Positions 1 to 9,092 of a DNA stretch of 64,000 nt are shown piece after piece. The notes beneath the pieces are model-generated. The model was not told the origin of the DNA and did no database searches. It saw only the letters and a program-made list of their open reading frames with translations. Numbering within the stretch: position 1 is the stretch's first letter; the number at the start of each line of letters is the position of its first letter. The DNA comes from Pseudoalteromonas umbrosa (GTDB taxonomy: Bacteria; Pseudomonadota; Gammaproteobacteria; Enterobacterales; Alteromonadaceae): the NCBI RefSeq assembly GCF_030125375.1, contig NZ_JASJUU010000003.1, positions 200,247-264,246 of the forward strand. The letters are read 5' to 3'. A program made the position numbers and the translations under genes.

Positions 1-1955
1 ATTGGGCCGATGGCTGCGTAAGTTGCGTGGTCGTAGTAGAACTTATCAAAGATGTTCTTAATGGCGATATCTAGCTTCACATTTTCGTCGTTTGTGATGT
101 ACCAAGTCGCTTTTAAATCATGTACACCGTAACCTACCTTTTCAGGCAGCTCTGTGTTATCCCAAACATAAGTACCTGAATCATCCAATCTCTGAACTAA
201 GCGAGCTTGCCAAGCCAACTCAAGAGAATCTGTCAGTGAGTAATCTGCACCGAGTGTCAGTGTATCACCGACAGACGTGCCGATTGACCAATCTTGATCC
301 GAAATCGCGGAGCCAGCAAGTGCCGGATTAACGTGCGTTTTCCATTCTGGGCGGCTGCTGTTGAACGCTAAAGACACAGATACACGGTCAAAGCTGTAAC
401 GCGCATTGATGTTTATGCCTCTGTTTTCTAAATCACCGACATTGCTTAGGAAGTTTGCAGGTTGGCTTTCAATGTTTTTAGCAGTAGACACAGCATCATC
501 AATAGTCGACATAAAGACATCAGCTTGGACAACGAGGTTGTCACCCAGATATTTGAAGCCCACTTCGATGTTTTCAGCCACTTCTTTACGTAGGTTTTCA
601 TCGTTGTCATAGTAGCCAAGTACAAACAACTCTTTTACTTTTTGGCCACGAACAGCCTTAGCATACCCAGTGTTTACTGATAATTCAGGCGTTATCTCAT
701 AAGTTAAGTTCAGGTTAGGACTAAAGCCGCTTGAGTCAAAATCAAACCCGTTATCGTCTGTTAGTTCATATTTGTCGTATCTTACACCTGTACTGATCTG
801 GAATTGATCCGTCACTTGGAAGTAATCTTGGATATATAAACCCAGCACTTTGCCTTCTTCTACCCCTGATAGCTCATAGTTAGAACCGACATCTTCCAAA
901 ATTGCCTCATCACTTCTGTAGTCGAAGCCTGCAACAATTTTGTGTGTTTCAAATAGTGCCGTATTTTTTAGATCAAACCCTTGTGAGTCATACTCTGCAA
1001 AATAAGTGTTTTGGACAACAACACCGGCTCTATTTTCACCTTCAGGATGAGCATGCGTGATAGAGTTCTTTGTTTGATATGCAGAAAAAGCGATATCAAT
1101 GAGGTCATCTTGTGGCGCATAGAAGTAGTTTAATGTACTTGTAGTACGTTCACTTTCTTGTGGTAATGCAAAGTTCTTGCGGCTTGGGTGCCAGTGTGCG
1201 CGAAGCAATCGCGTGCCATCATCATGGCGGACATCATGGCTTAAGCTAAACGATTGTGTGCTGGTTAAGTCACCACTTATTTTCGCAAACCCAACCTCCT
1301 GCTCTGATTGCGAATAAGGGATCTCGTCGCCATTACCGTCTTCCATGTTTTCAGTGTCGCGTTTGATAAGTGACACAAGTGCATCTATATCGTCAGTCAC
1401 ACGACCATATAATGTCGAGCTGGCTTTAAAGCCTTCACTATTGCCGTAATAGCCAAGCTTGAACAACGCGCCAAACTGTTCATCTGGGGCAAGTAAGTCT
1501 GAAGCACTTTTGGTTTTAAATCTCAGTGCGCCACCAAGTGCACCTGACCCCGAAGTTGCATCACCCGCACCAGCAACAACATCAACTTGCTTCAAAAGCT
1601 CAGGCTCAATAGATAAACGACCTTGGTGGTGGAATAAGTAGCCTGCTTGTAATGCGCCATCAATACTGACATTAAGCATGGTGTCTTCAAGGCCGCGCAC
1701 ATAAATTTTCTGTGCGACTGGGTTTGATCCACCTACAGACACTTGTGGTAAAGATCTAAAAATGTCAGATAAGTCGTTGGCTTGTAACTGGGTTAGATCA
1801 GTTTGGTCAATGATCATATCGGCGTCAGAGACTTTTCCATGAACTTCGATGATTTCAATCTTTTGCTGCTGATTGTCTGCCAAAGTAGCGGGAGACGCGA
1901 AAGTTGCTGCTGCGACAGCAAGGGCGATAGATGTGCGAGAAAAACCAAACTGCAT
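1..1955 (-). CDS. TonB-dependent outer-membrane receptor (3' end cut by window)
   Basis: Seen: reading leftward from ATG at 1955-1953 there is an open frame to the window edge (about 651 codons). It has a signal peptide (MQFGFSRTSIALAVAAATFA...), a plug domain with the RGLED and GAGDATSGSGALGGA segments, and a long beta-barrel reaching KNIFDKFYYDHATYAAIG near the edge, so probably only a few tens of residues are missing. Known: such receptors import iron chelates, haem or other ligands across the outer membrane using TonB energy. Inference: a Fur-box-like site just before the start points to an iron-related substrate; the ligand cannot be named. It lies downstream of, and in the same direction as, the kinase/regulator pair at 2095-4114. 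Confidence 0.93.
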   Translation of the reverse strand, partial: MQFGFSRTSIALAVAAATFASPATLADNQQQKIEIIEVHGKVSDADMIIDQTDLTQLQANDLSDIFRSLPQVSVGGSNPVAQKIYVRGLEDTMLNVSIDGALQAGYLFHHQGRLSIEPELLKQVDVVAGAGDATSGSGALGGALRFKTKSASDLLAPDEQFGALFKLGYYGNSEGFKASSTLYGRVTDDIDALVSLIKRDTENMEDGNGDEIPYSQSEQEVGFAKISGDLTSTQSFSLSHDVRHDDGTRLLRAHWHPSRKNFALPQESERTTSTLNYFYAPQDDLIDIAFSAYQTKNSITHAHPEGENRAGVVVQNTYFAEYDSQGFDLKNTALFETHKIVAGFDYRSDEAILEDVGSNYELSGVEEGKVLGLYIQDYFQVTDQFQISTGVRYDKYELTDDNGFDFDSSGFSPNLNLTYEITPELSVNTGYAKAVRGQKVKELFVLGYYDNDENLRKEVAENIEVGFKYLGDNLVVQADVFMSTIDDAVSTAKNIESQPANFLSNVGDLENRGININARYSFDRVSVSLAFNSSRPEWKTHVNPALAGSAISDQDWSIGTSVGDTLTLGADYSLTDSLELAWQARLVQRLDDSGTYVWDNTELPEKVGYGVHDLKATWYITNDENVKLDIAIKNIFDKFYYDHATYAAIGP

Positions 1956-1977
1956 TGGTGTGTTCCTTTATCTTAAA

Positions 1978-1992
1978 TGAAAATAGTTATCA
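1978..1992 (-). promoter_or_regulatory. Candidate Fur box before the TonB receptor
   Basis: On the minus strand the 15-mer TGATAACTATTTTCA matches the 7-1-7 Fur inverted repeat TGATAAT-N-ATTATCA at 12 of 14 arm positions. It ends 22 bp before the receptor ATG, where a repressor would block transcription. Prediction only. Confidence 0.6.
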
Positions 1993-2094
1993 ATACGCGT
2001 GTATTATTCATGGTTCTGTCCCAAAACAAAGCACTTTTACAACTGTTACATTTACAGTGACAATTGGCATGTAATTGGGACTAAAAAACCAGCG

Positions 2095-3432
2095 TTAAAG
2101 GGCTATGACGATACACAGCCCTGAATCTGAATTGTTTTGTGCGTATATCTGCCCGTTGAGTCGCTCCATTTGGCGTTTGCAAAGAGCAAGCCCCAAACCG
2201 AATGAATCACTATCGGGCTGCGTATGTGAATAGCCGTGGCTGCGATAGAAGGGTTTGAAAATATCAGTCAGTTCATTGTCTGACACACCGGGTCCATCAT
2301 CAATGATTTGAATGGTGGTGTTGTCAAGCGTCACTAAGATGGTGTTCTTTGCAAAGCGACTGGCATTTCTTAATACATTCTCAATGACTTGACCAAGCAC
2401 TCTGGCATCACTATTGAGTGTTTTGGAGTCGGGCAATTCGAGGTTAATTTGTAAATGAGGGGCTTCGAACTTCACCTCTTCAGCAATACAGTCAATTAAG
2501 TCGACCAAATCAAAAGGGATGTTTTCAGTATCTGTATGAGGGCAAAAGCGTTCATTTTCGAGCCAAGTGAGTGTTAAGGTGTTCTCCGCAAGCTCTCGCA
2601 TGGTATGGGTGTTTTTGGTCACGCGATTGAGCATATCTTGTTGATCTAAGCCTGATTTATGGCACTCCAGCGCGGTTTCAATACGCGCGATCGGTGTGCG
2701 AATTTCATGAGAAAAATCAGCAATAAACTGCCTTTGTGCGCGAATGGTGTTGGCGGTGCAGTTAGCCATTTTGTCAAAGGTGGCTGCAATTTGCGTAAAC
2801 TCGGCATCGCGACTAGAGATTTTGTCGCCAATACGGCTATCTAAGTCTCCATCGGCAAAAGCGCGGGTACTTTGCTCTAGTTGCTTGAGTGGTTTCATAA
2901 TGGCGCGATATAACAGCCAGCAAATGCCCGTTAAAACTAAAAATGGCACACAAAATTGCAGCAAAATATAAGCAATTTGCCAATAATTACCCGGGCGCAT
3001 ATGACTGGGTAACTGGATCAAAAAGTGGGTTTTGTCATCTGCAAACGGAATGTCCATAACAGGGTTACGAGCGAAGTATAAGTGGATTTTCCATCTTACA
3101 TCACGACCAAGGGTAAACTCATCTAAGTAGTACTGTTGAAGCTGCGTGCCTGCCAGCGGCGTCAGTTCGCGCTGTACCACCGCTGCCCAAGTATCATGGT
3201 CTCGCTCTATGTTGTTTACATATGCACTGAGTGCAGCCATGTCACCTGACAAATACAGTTGCTCGGCTTGTTTTCCCAGTGCAATAAGTTCTTGCTGATG
3301 TGTTACTTTAATTTGGCTCATTCGAAATTCAGTGTGGTTAACCAAGTAGTCAATCACGGCAAAGAGTAAAATAGAGCCTGCAATGACCAACGCACACAGG
3401 CGTAAAAAATATGATGCCCTAAGATTGAACAT
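2095..3432 (-). CDS. Two-component sensor histidine kinase
   Basis: Membrane kinase of about 445 residues from ATG at 3432. I prefer this start over an upstream one because it overlaps the regulator stop by only 14 bp. Order: transmembrane helix (about 10-30), periplasmic sensor region (about 31-150), second helix (about 153-177), HAMP, HisKA with phospho-acceptor His242 in FSHEIRTP, and HATPase with the N box (ENVLRNASRF), DDGPG and GLGLAL. It phosphorylates the regulator encoded just upstream (3419-4114). The sensed signal is unknown. Location before a Fur-box-preceded TonB receptor suggests metal or envelope sensing, which is inference. Confidence 0.93.
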   Translation of the reverse strand: MFNLRASYFLRLCALVIAGSILLFAVIDYLVNHTEFRMSQIKVTHQQELIALGKQAEQLYLSGDMAALSAYVNNIERDHDTWAAVVQRELTPLAGTQLQQYYLDEFTLGRDVRWKIHLYFARNPVMDIPFADDKTHFLIQLPSHMRPGNYWQIAYILLQFCVPFLVLTGICWLLYRAIMKPLKQLEQSTRAFADGDLDSRIGDKISSRDAEFTQIAATFDKMANCTANTIRAQRQFIADFSHEIRTPIARIETALECHKSGLDQQDMLNRVTKNTHTMRELAENTLTLTWLENERFCPHTDTENIPFDLVDLIDCIAEEVKFEAPHLQINLELPDSKTLNSDARVLGQVIENVLRNASRFAKNTILVTLDNTTIQIIDDGPGVSDNELTDIFKPFYRSHGYSHTQPDSDSFGLGLALCKRQMERLNGQIYAQNNSDSGLCIVIAL

Positions 3433-4114
3433 GCAAACGATACCCTTTGCCATGCACTGTGGTAATAGACTCTGGGCTGAGCCCAACTGCAACGAGCTTT
3501 TTACGCAAGCGGCTTAAGTGCATATCTAAACTGCGGTCATATCGGCTGAACTGACGTTCAAGCACGCTTTGATATAAAAACGCTTTACTGAGTGTCTCTT
3601 TATGGTTGTGTGCTAACTGCCATAACAATTTAAATTGAATGGCGGTGATGTCTAGCGGCTCTGTGTTATACGCAGCAAGCTGTTTTTGTCTGTCTAAATG
3701 TAGGTCAGACAACGTAATTTCAAAGGGCGTTTGCGCTTGTGTGTGGCTCGCATGAACACGTCGTAAAATGGCTTCGATGCGTAATACCAGTTCATCAAGG
3801 TTAAAGGGCTTAGATAAATAGTCATCCGCGCCCAAGCTTAAGCCCTTTATACGTTCTTGCTCAGCACCACAGGCGGATAAAATCAACACAGGCGTGTGTT
3901 TAATTTTTCTTAACTGGGCCAAAATTTCATAGCCTTCCATGCTCGGCAAGCGAATATCTAAGATAATGAGGTCGTAATCTACTGCGAGTGCTTGGCTAAG
4001 TCCTTGTTCTCCATCATGAAGACAGTCTACCTGATAGCCTCTGTTATTAAGTAGGGCGCACACTTGCTGGTTGAGAGTAATGTCGTCTTCTACGACTAAA
4101 ATACGGTTGTTCAC
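3419..4114 (-). CDS. OmpR/PhoB-family response regulator
   Basis: From GTG at 4114 the 231-residue protein starts VNNRILVVEDD, the normal N-terminus of a receiver domain; upstream in-frame codons do not extend a domain. Receiver: acidic pair Asp10/Asp11, phospho-acceptor Asp53 in LIILDIRLP, and the conserved Lys in LSKPFNLDEL. C-terminal winged helix with SRYDRSLDMHLSRLRKKL and HGKGYRL. It overlaps the kinase gene by 14 bp, so the two are translationally coupled. It probably controls its own operon and perhaps the receptor downstream. Confidence 0.93.
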   Translation of the reverse strand: MNNRILVVEDDITLNQQVCALLNNRGYQVDCLHDGEQGLSQALAVDYDLIILDIRLPSMEGYEILAQLRKIKHTPVLILSACGAEQERIKGLSLGADDYLSKPFNLDELVLRIEAILRRVHASHTQAQTPFEITLSDLHLDRQKQLAAYNTEPLDITAIQFKLLWQLAHNHKETLSKAFLYQSVLERQFSRYDRSLDMHLSRLRKKLVAVGLSPESITTVHGKGYRLHVQS

Positions 4115-4133
4115 AGATCTGTGTCTTCTAAAA

Positions 4134-4148
4134 TGAGAATGATTGTAT
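4134..4148 (-). promoter_or_regulatory. Weak Fur-like site upstream of the regulator
   Basis: TGAGAAT-G-ATTGTAT (plus-strand reading) matches the Fur 7-1-7 pattern at about 10 of 14 positions, 20 bp before the GTG start at 4114. The left half is good and the right half poor. It may be chance in AT-rich DNA. Confidence 0.25.
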
Positions 4149-4355
4149 TTTAAGATTATTGCACTTGTGCATACAATAGTGACTAGATCGAATTGTGAAC
4201 AGATGTTTGCTGTATGAGTTTTTTTCAAATGAAATAGGCTGTATTTGAGGGTGGTACTTAATGCGTGACTAATTTGGCGGGCACTGTGTGCATTGCATGT
4301 TGATATGTAATGTTGAAATACAGTCTCGGATACAAACTAAATTAAGGAATGACAC

Positions 4356-5462
4356 ATGTTAAGGTTAATATCTATTAAGTTATCACTGTTGGTGGTTTTT
4401 CTCAGTTGCAGCAGTGCGCTGTTGTCCAGCACCGCGTTTGCAAAAAGCTATCAAGCGACGCACCATGCCATTGTTTATGAAGGGCGAGTCAGCAAGCATT
4501 ATAGTAAAGGTCAGGTTGAGTTTAACTGGCCGGGCACGCAACTCAAAACCAAGTTGGTAGGCAAATCACTGAAGGTGACATTAGCAGGCTATGGCGATCA
4601 GTTTGATGTATTGGTGGACGGTCAGCTACATAAAAAAATTGTGACCAATGCAAATGGCAATTTTGAAGAGCATGTTGTTTTTACACAGCAAGAAGCCAAA
4701 ATGGTCGAGATTGAAATCGTCAAACGTTGGGAAAACTATGGTAACAATACCAAAATACTCAGTTTTTCAACGGATGGCCGTTTAGAGGGGATTTGGCAGC
4801 AGCAACCACATATTTTATTTGTCGGAGACTCAATTAGTGCTGGTTTTGGCAGTGAGTCTACTAAACGCCAGTGCACTTGGCAGGAGATAGTTGATAGCAG
4901 TAATGCTAGAGTGGCTTTTCCTTATTTGACAGCATCTATGCTTGAAGCCAGCTTCACACAAGTATCATATTCAGGGTTGGGCTTAATTCGCAATTGGAGC
5001 GGTAACGATCCGCATCATGACCTTCGTACTTATTTAGACAAAGTCTCAGCGGTATTTGGCGATAATAAAGCTTATGAAGATACACATCCTGATTTGGTTG
5101 TGATTGAGGTGGGCACGAACGATTTCAGTACAGATCCGCAGCCTCATGAACCGTGGGCAACTATTGAAGAAGTCAAAGCCGACTGGATCTCCACCATGGT
5201 CGAGTTCGTCAATAAGGTACGTTATCGTTACCCGAATGCACCCATTATATTTATGCCAAGACCCGCTTATCCCTATGACTTCATTATTCCTGCTACATTA
5301 GAGGCAAAAGCCAAGCTTGAAGAGCAGGGGATTGATAAGTTGTACTCGCACACTTTTTCATCGCCATTAGAGGGGTGTATTTGGCATCCGACTGAGGCAG
5401 AACATACGGATATCGCTAATAAACTGTCAGCGTTTATCAATACGAATGACTTGTTAGATTAA
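4356..5462 (+). CDS. Secreted SGNH esterase, CE2-like acetyl-sugar esterase
   Basis: 368 residues with a signal peptide (about 1-29, ending SSTAFA). A jelly-roll N-terminal region (about 35-145) is followed by an SGNH hydrolase domain: block I FVGDSISAGFGS with nucleophile Ser159, a GTND segment (VGTNDFS), and the C-terminal block WHPTEAEH with catalytic His344. Known: CE2 enzymes combine this N-terminal domain with SGNH catalysis and remove acetyl groups from hemicellulose or other glycans. Inference: an exported polysaccharide deacetylase; the substrate is not fixed by sequence. A ribosome site (AAGGAA) precedes the ATG. It is transcribed divergently from the regulator and ends at its own terminator. 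Confidence 0.85.
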   Translation: MLRLISIKLSLLVVFLSCSSALLSSTAFAKSYQATHHAIVYEGRVSKHYSKGQVEFNWPGTQLKTKLVGKSLKVTLAGYGDQFDVLVDGQLHKKIVTNANGNFEEHVVFTQQEAKMVEIEIVKRWENYGNNTKILSFSTDGRLEGIWQQQPHILFVGDSISAGFGSESTKRQCTWQEIVDSSNARVAFPYLTASMLEASFTQVSYSGLGLIRNWSGNDPHHDLRTYLDKVSAVFGDNKAYEDTHPDLVVIEVGTNDFSTDPQPHEPWATIEEVKADWISTMVEFVNKVRYRYPNAPIIFMPRPAYPYDFIIPATLEAKAKLEEQGIDKLYSHTFSSPLEGCIWHPTEAEHTDIANKLSAFINTNDLLD

Positions 5463-5489
5463 AGGCGATTTAAAGCAATTTTACATAAG

Positions 5490-5519
5490 CCTACCTTTTG
5501 CATAACGGGTAGGTTTTTT
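5490..5519 (+). terminator. Rho-independent terminator after the esterase
   Basis: Stem CCTACC (5490-5495) / GGTAGG (5508-5513) followed by six T residues. Confidence 0.8.
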
Positions 5520-5543
5520 GTTTTTGCTATTTTAGTGAGTCGA

Positions 5544-5564
5544 TACAGCAAGAAATATCAAAAA
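5544..5564 (+). promoter_or_regulatory. Shared operator motif, copy 1 (likely AraC-type)
   Basis: The core ACAGCAAGAAATATCAAAAA recurs at 7029-7049 with one mismatch over 21 bp. Copy 1 lies about 58 bp before the SRPBCC-AraC unit, copy 2 about 68 bp before the SDR gene. An AraC-GyrI regulator lies between the two sites. Inference: its binding site. Confidence 0.55.
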
Positions 5565-5621
5565 AACACAGTCGGTATTTTTTAAAGTACACCTATCAAC
5601 GCAACATACACAGGTGTACTT

Positions 5622-6119
5622 ATGAAAGTAACTAAAAAAATCATCATCAATAAATCCGCAGAGCAAGTTTGGCATTTGATTGCCCATGAGTTTGATAAAG
5701 CCCACTTATGGATGGGACCTATTCCTAACTCTGTGGCAATGGGTCGTGGCAATAGCAAAACAGGTGCACCGATGGAAGGGCGTATTTGTGATTTAAACGC
5801 CGATCCTAATGGCGCGAAAGTCAAAGAAGTTATCACCGACTTTAATGAGCAAAAAAAGCAATTGGCATTTGATGTGTTGCCCGTAAATAACCCTAAAATT
5901 GTGCCAATTAAGCAAAACCATGTATCCATGTCTGTGCGTGCACTTGGTCCGAACCAAGCAGAAGTAATTTGGGTTGCTTCCCCTGTGCTTAAATTATTTG
6001 CCTATCCATTTTACCCATTGTTAAGGCTGGTATTTCCCGTGGCGTTTGGCAAACTACTCAAAGGTCTTAAAGTATATGCTGAGTCACATGTGCTCAAAGC
6101 AAATACGTCACAAGCGTAA
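5622..6119 (+). CDS. SRPBCC (polyketide-cyclase-like) family protein
   Basis: 165 residues, MKVTKKIIINKSAEQVWHLI..., with the usual START/SRPBCC opening beta-strand and VW motif. This fold binds small hydrophobic ligands. A hydrophobic stretch near 128-150 (LKLFAYPFYPLLRLVFPVAF) suggests membrane association. It is followed 21 bp later by the AraC-type regulator, probably in one transcript. The ligand is unknown. The shared upstream motif links it to the SDR at 7117. Confidence 0.8.
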   Translation: MKVTKKIIINKSAEQVWHLIAHEFDKAHLWMGPIPNSVAMGRGNSKTGAPMEGRICDLNADPNGAKVKEVITDFNEQKKQLAFDVLPVNNPKIVPIKQNHVSMSVRALGPNQAEVIWVASPVLKLFAYPFYPLLRLVFPVAFGKLLKGLKVYAESHVLKANTSQA

Positions 6120-6140
6120 TTATTATTAACGAGGTATGAG

Positions 6141-6995
6141 ATGGACCGATTTTTTAAAAGTATTGAGTACATAGAAGCGCACCTATACGACAAGATAAGC
6201 GTGCATGAAATAGCGACGTCCGCTCATTATTCAACTTACCATTACAGTAGGGTGTTTAAAGCTTTGGTTGGAGATACACCAAAAGAATACTTACGCAAAA
6301 GGCGTTTAACGCTTGCTGCAAAACGATTACTCACAGACGATGTTGGCATTTTAGACTTGGCCATAGAGTGCCAGTTTGAATCACAAGAGGCATTTACTCG
6401 CGCGTTTAAGGCATTATTTGATATGACGCCAGCGCAGTATCGCAAAATAAATGAGCCGTTTAGGTTGTTGTATAAAAAGCCGGTAAGCCAAGAGGACCTC
6501 GCTTTTTTACAAAACAACTTAAGTATGGAGCCTGAGATAATTGAGCAAGCTGCGATGAAAATCGTCGGTATTGCCACTCAGTATGATGATGGAGACTTAA
6601 GCCTACCTAAGTTATGGTCAGGGTTTAGACCCTATCGGGATAAAATCCCTAATCGTGTTGGCAGTGACTTTTTTGGCATTTATGAAAATTATGAAGAGTC
6701 GGAAGAGGTAACTCGGTTTGTTTATATTTGCTCAGCACAAGTTGAAAACTTTGACGATGTTCCAGAGGGCTTGATAACCCGTGAATTAGCTGCACAAACC
6801 TACGCGCGTTTTACCCACATAGGGCCGATTGCAAAATTGGAAGAAACCTTGCGTTATATTTGGGGCAGTTGGTTGCCAAAAAGTAAGTATGAGTATGCCG
6901 ATAAGCCTGACTTTGAATTACTGCCAGCAAACTTTAATGATGCAGATCCAAACAATAAGATTTACTTGAATATTCCAATAAAACCCAAGGCCTGA
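6141..6995 (+). CDS. AraC-family regulator with GyrI-like effector domain
   Basis: 284 residues. The N-terminal AraC DNA-binding unit (about 1-108) shows both helix-turn-helices (EIATSAHYSTYHYSRVFKAL and AIECQFESQEAFTRAFKALF) and the PAQYRK ending. The C-terminal half (about 132-282) is a GyrI-like/effector-binding domain that binds hydrophobic small molecules or drugs. Known relatives (Rob, BmrR-like effector domains) switch on detoxification genes. Inference: it activates its own operon and the SDR through the motif at 5544 and 7029. The stop codon lies inside the terminator stem. Confidence 0.9.
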   Translation: MDRFFKSIEYIEAHLYDKISVHEIATSAHYSTYHYSRVFKALVGDTPKEYLRKRRLTLAAKRLLTDDVGILDLAIECQFESQEAFTRAFKALFDMTPAQYRKINEPFRLLYKKPVSQEDLAFLQNNLSMEPEIIEQAAMKIVGIATQYDDGDLSLPKLWSGFRPYRDKIPNRVGSDFFGIYENYEESEEVTRFVYICSAQVENFDDVPEGLITRELAAQTYARFTHIGPIAKLEETLRYIWGSWLPKSKYEYADKPDFELLPANFNDADPNNKIYLNIPIKPKA

Positions 6996-7012
6996 TTTAT
7001 CAGGCTTTTTTT
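6990..7012 (+). terminator. Terminator after the AraC gene
   Basis: GCCTGA (6990-6995), loop TTTA, TCAGGC (7000-7005), then a run of T to 7012. The TGA stop codon is part of the stem. Confidence 0.8.
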
Positions 7013-7028
7013 ATGCCTGAATTTTAAA

Positions 7029-7049
7029 TACAGCAAAAAATATCAAAAA
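7029..7049 (+). promoter_or_regulatory. Shared operator motif, copy 2
   Basis: Second copy of the motif at 5544-5564 (20 of 21 identical), 68 bp before the SDR start. Its recurrence at a similar distance supports co-regulation of the two units. Confidence 0.55.
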
Positions 7050-7116
7050 CGCTTTTCGCGCTTCATTTAATCTAGCCACATTGAATTTTGACGTTCTTAA
7101 ATGAAAAGGGGTTATT

Positions 7117-8034
7117 ATGATTAAGCGTGTTTTAATTACAGGTGCAAACGCAGGCTTGGGTAAAGAAGCGGCTTTACAGCTAGCAGCACGCCCAGAGGTC
7201 GAAGTGGTTTATTTAGGCTGTCGAAATAAACACAAAGCCGCTGCTGCGCAACAAGAACTTGAGCAAATCACAGGGCGTAATATTTTTGAGGTGCTCGAAA
7301 TAGACGTCAGTGACATCGCTTCTGTTGAGCGCGCTGTGCATGATTTACCGCAGAGTGTAGATGCGCTCATTATGAACGCTGGTGGTACAGGGGGTAAGCG
7401 TTTTTCAGCTATTAATAACTCTGGCGTGACAGAAATCTTCGCGGTGAACTTACTTGGCCATAGTGTGCTGACAGAGAGGCTTTTAAAGAGTGGTAAGCTG
7501 ACACAAGTTGCCGTTTATGCAGGCTCTGAGGCTGCCAGAGGAGTACCCGAAATGGGCATGCCGAGACCTAACTTAAGCACTTCATCTGTTGAGGAGTTTA
7601 TGAGTATCTGTGATGGCTCCGCGTTTGCAAAAAACCAAGATGCCACAGCGCATTATGGCCCAATCAAATATATGGGGGCACTATGGATGTCGGCAATGGC
7701 GAGGCGTCATCCTCATGTTAGGTTTGTAACCATGAGCCCAGGTGCGACCAAAGGCACTGAAGGGTTTAACACACTACCGTTTATCAAACAATATGCCATG
7801 AAAGGCATGATGCAAGTCATGTTGTGGCTTGGCAAAGTGCACCGAGTTGAGACCGGCGCAGCGCGCTACTTGACGGCTATATTTGATGCAAATTTAGAGT
7901 CAGGCCGGTTTTACGCCAGTAAAAAAGGACTAACCGGCGCGCTCAGTGCACAGCATCATGTGTTTGCTGATCTAGATAACCCACAATTTCAAGACAATGC
8001 ACTACTGGCGATAGAGCGATTTACAGTTAAATAA
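7117..8034 (+). CDS. Short-chain dehydrogenase/reductase (SDR)
   Basis: 305 residues, Rossmann fold with the TGANAGLG cofactor motif near the N-terminus, NAG (IMNAGGTGG), and the catalytic pair in HYGPIKYMGALW (Tyr-X3-Lys). Oxidises or reduces a small carbonyl/alcohol substrate with NAD(P)H; the substrate cannot be inferred. Ribosome site AAAAGGGG precedes the ATG. A remnant of a second copy of its 3' end lies at 9972-10086. Likely in the same regulon as 5622-6995. Confidence 0.88.
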   Translation: MIKRVLITGANAGLGKEAALQLAARPEVEVVYLGCRNKHKAAAAQQELEQITGRNIFEVLEIDVSDIASVERAVHDLPQSVDALIMNAGGTGGKRFSAINNSGVTEIFAVNLLGHSVLTERLLKSGKLTQVAVYAGSEAARGVPEMGMPRPNLSTSSVEEFMSICDGSAFAKNQDATAHYGPIKYMGALWMSAMARRHPHVRFVTMSPGATKGTEGFNTLPFIKQYAMKGMMQVMLWLGKVHRVETGAARYLTAIFDANLESGRFYASKKGLTGALSAQHHVFADLDNPQFQDNALLAIERFTVK

Positions 8035-8041
8035 ACTAAAA

Positions 8042-8060
8042 CGCCCACAATAAGCGGGCG
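8042..8060. terminator. Hairpin between SDR and a broken small gene
   Basis: CGCCC (8042-8046) / GGGCG (8056-8060). No T run on the plus strand, but minus-strand readout gives TTTTAG after the stem, so it may end minus-strand transcripts. It matches the better hairpin at 10090-10108. Confidence 0.4.
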
Positions 8061-8072
8061 ATGTGTTGATGA

Positions 8073-8214
8073 TTATTTAGTTGGGAAGTATTCGTCAATG
8101 CGTTGCTGTCTAGGGCCAGAGCCTTTGAATTTTAATATACTTGCACAGATCTGTTTCGGTAGCTCTTTATCATTAATTAGCTTGATTTAGTTGTTTTAGT
8201 TTTGCGTCTTGCAT
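8073..8214 (-). pseudogene. Frameshifted small ORF
   Basis: ATG at 8214 opens MQDAKLKQLNQAN then stops. Another frame continues INDKELPKQICASILKFKG... to RIDEYFPTK and a stop at 8073-8075. The span is 142 nt, one base over a multiple of three, so removing one base near 8175-8180 would give a single 46-residue basic protein. An AGGA ribosome site precedes the ATG. Function unknown; could be real decay or a sequence error. Confidence 0.5.
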
Positions 8215-8359
8215 AGTCAGTCCTTTATGCGTTTATGAAGGCGCAAAAGCTGCGCCTTTGTAGTGGATTATTCGGTAGGCTTAATGTGAAGCTGTTTTCT
8301 ACTAAAATAATCATCAACTCAGAAATAAAATAAGAGCTAATCGTGTTTTTTAGTTATTT

Positions 8360-8965
8360 TCACTCTTTTTCAGCTGAGTACTCCTCTTCTGAACGGTGAG
8401 CATACACACTGGCAAACAAACAAGTAGCAGCCAAGCTAATTAAAATAGATTTATAGATTTTAATATTGTAATACATATGCGTAATGTCCCAAAGGTGGCG
8501 CACTTCCTCTTCCGGGAACCCTAATCGCTCTAAATTGCGCACGAAGTTTTCTACTAACGCATATAAGTCTACAAATAAAAAAAGCATAAAAACATAAAAC
8601 AAGCTGTTCGCCATATCAAATAGATTAGGCTCTTCTCTTAAAAAGTAAATTGCTGACTTTCTGCAATATAAACAGATAAATAAATCTATAATTAATCCGA
8701 ATGTAAAATACCAAGTGTTTTCTGTAAAGCCTGTATACTGTCCGTATACAAAGCTATCCAATAAAATAGTTCCGACAAGCTCTACTAGGACAAACATTAA
8801 AATATACAGAAGAAATACACTCATCTTTGGCAAGTGAATGGTTTTAAAAAAAGCGAAAGCCAAGCACGCAATATATATCATTGATTCATAAATTGGCGCT
8901 TTCATACTGTAAACAACAAAACTAAGTGCGATAAAGATAAGCATTAGTTTGGTAAATGGTTTCAT
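8360..8965 (-). CDS. Multi-pass membrane protein of unknown function
   Basis: 201 residues with about five hydrophobic segments (about 6-25, 28-45, 47-70, 83-102, 118-135 and a last near 172-190) and an acidic C-terminus. A strong ribosome site (AGGGAGG) precedes the ATG. No family recognised. It lies in the insert between the two SDR 3' copies, so it is probably accessory DNA. Confidence 0.7.
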   Translation of the reverse strand: MKPFTKLMLIFIALSFVVYSMKAPIYESMIYIACLAFAFFKTIHLPKMSVFLLYILMFVLVELVGTILLDSFVYGQYTGFTENTWYFTFGLIIDLFICLYCRKSAIYFLREEPNLFDMANSLFYVFMLFLFVDLYALVENFVRNLERLGFPEEEVRHLWDITHMYYNIKIYKSILISLAATCLFASVYAHRSEEEYSAEKE

Positions 8966-9092
8966 TCAACCTCCCTAGAGTTCATCTGTAACAATCGTCA
9001 CTGCCAGATAATACATGGCCATGTTTTGCTGTTTGGGTTTAGTGCCTTTACCAAGGTTTCTGCCAGCACAAACCTGCTTGAGTTGATCTTTA

